The position numbers and the translations under genes are program-made. Under the pieces are notes generated by a model. It was given only the letters and a program-made list of their open reading frames with translations. It had not been told where the DNA came from and did not search any database. This document shows, piece after piece, positions 63,708 through 64,000 of a stretch of DNA of 64,000 bases. Position 1 is the stretch's first letter. Each line of letters opens with the position of its first letter. Source of the stretch: Pseudomonas triclosanedens (GTDB lineage Bacteria > Pseudomonadota > Gammaproteobacteria > Pseudomonadales > Pseudomonadaceae); NCBI RefSeq assembly GCF_026686735.1, contig NZ_CP113432.1, forward strand, positions 3,089,001-3,153,000, given 5' to 3'.

Positions 63708-64000
63708 GTGCACTTCCTTATGGCTTGAAGCGAATCCCACCGAGTTCAAATGGGCTGGCGCAGATGGCAGAAAGGTGTGTCAAATCGACTTGCACAGTGT
63801 CACTTGGCCACATCAAACACTGCGCTGGTACGGTTCGAGTGCCCGCAGACTCACCCACAAAGGTTCAGGCGTCGGTGCAACTCGGTAATTACGCAGGACA
63901 GCTTTGACAGCTATCCGCGGTGGCATGGGATGAGCCACAGCAAGATACGCAGGCACACACGGCGATTAAATACGGCACCTGCCGTATTTTTGGCGACGAG
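63708..64000. other. Upstream region of the autotransporter gene
   Basis: No gene is visible in the last 293 bases. GC is lower than in the coding regions. It should include the autotransporter promoter. A hairpin with a T run lies at 63968-63991. Confidence 0.5.
63968..63991 (+). terminator. Hairpin with T run near the window end
   Basis: AAATACGGC (63968-63976) pairs with GCCGTATTT (63981-63989) around a 4-base loop and is followed by TT. A-T pairs at both ends make it a possible bidirectional terminator for a gene outside the window. Confidence 0.5.

Overview
The window looks like Pseudomonas DNA (GC-rich, with a katE/KGG/CBS stress-gene block, VanA/VanB-type demethylases, many LysR regulators and a Pseudomonas-style extragenic palindrome). 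A short, AT-rich antibiotic-resistance module borders it on the left. Genus is inferred from gene content and base composition only; no rRNA or tRNA gene is visible.

Region 1 (1-2440) is foreign: catA2 with a likely translational attenuator, a complete 820-bp IS26 without a target duplication, and the 3' stump of a chemotaxis receptor gene cut by IS26. Region 2 (2757-12336) is a stress/defence block: a YbdK-type carboxylate-amine ligase, divergent from a heme-oxygenase-like iron enzyme overlapping a HemK-like methyltransferase; the large catalase KatE; tiny KGG and acidic proteins; and a leftward set of response regulator, hemerythrin, a small unknown, a ClpP-like protease and a CBS-pair protein.

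Region 3 (12824-28459) is a first catabolic block. An acyl-CoA synthetase and a crotonase face a TetR gene across two matching palindromes. A PaaX-family regulator is followed by a fatty-acid-desaturase-like enzyme. A seven-gene leftward operon encodes all three components of a Rieske oxygenase (oxygenase, ferredoxin, FAD reductase) plus a glyoxalase-like protein, an unrecognised protein, a DUF1116 (AllG-like) protein and an amidase. A GcvA-like LysR, an epimerase and an MFS carrier follow. Region 4 (28877-32945) holds chrBA and a DUF1254 protein.

Region 5 (33057-57072) is a second, larger catabolic block. Leftward genes run almost without gaps from an extradiol-type dioxygenase and Rieske protein through an FAD monooxygenase, an envelope set (DUF1302, DUF1329, YCF48-like, RND/MMPL), an MFS carrier, two VanA-like oxygenases sharing one VanB-like reductase, SDR, cupin, FAH hydrolase, epimerase and cyclase-family hydrolase. 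Rightward genes encode a NodD/NahR-like LysR, a C-C-hydrolase-like enzyme, an amidohydrolase and a GlcG-like protein; a leftward NTF2-like gene and a second LysR complete the block. Five copies of a 21-bp palindrome, GGYATCG-N7-CGATRCC, lie in the promoter regions of five transcription units here. This is the LysR ATC-N9-GAT / T-N11-A architecture, so the block is probably one regulon for a methoxylated or otherwise substituted hydrophobic aromatic compound. The substrate cannot be read from the sequence.

Region 6 (57459-63707) is a single giant autotransporter gene with an extended signal peptide, three repeated passenger modules and a C-terminal beta-barrel.
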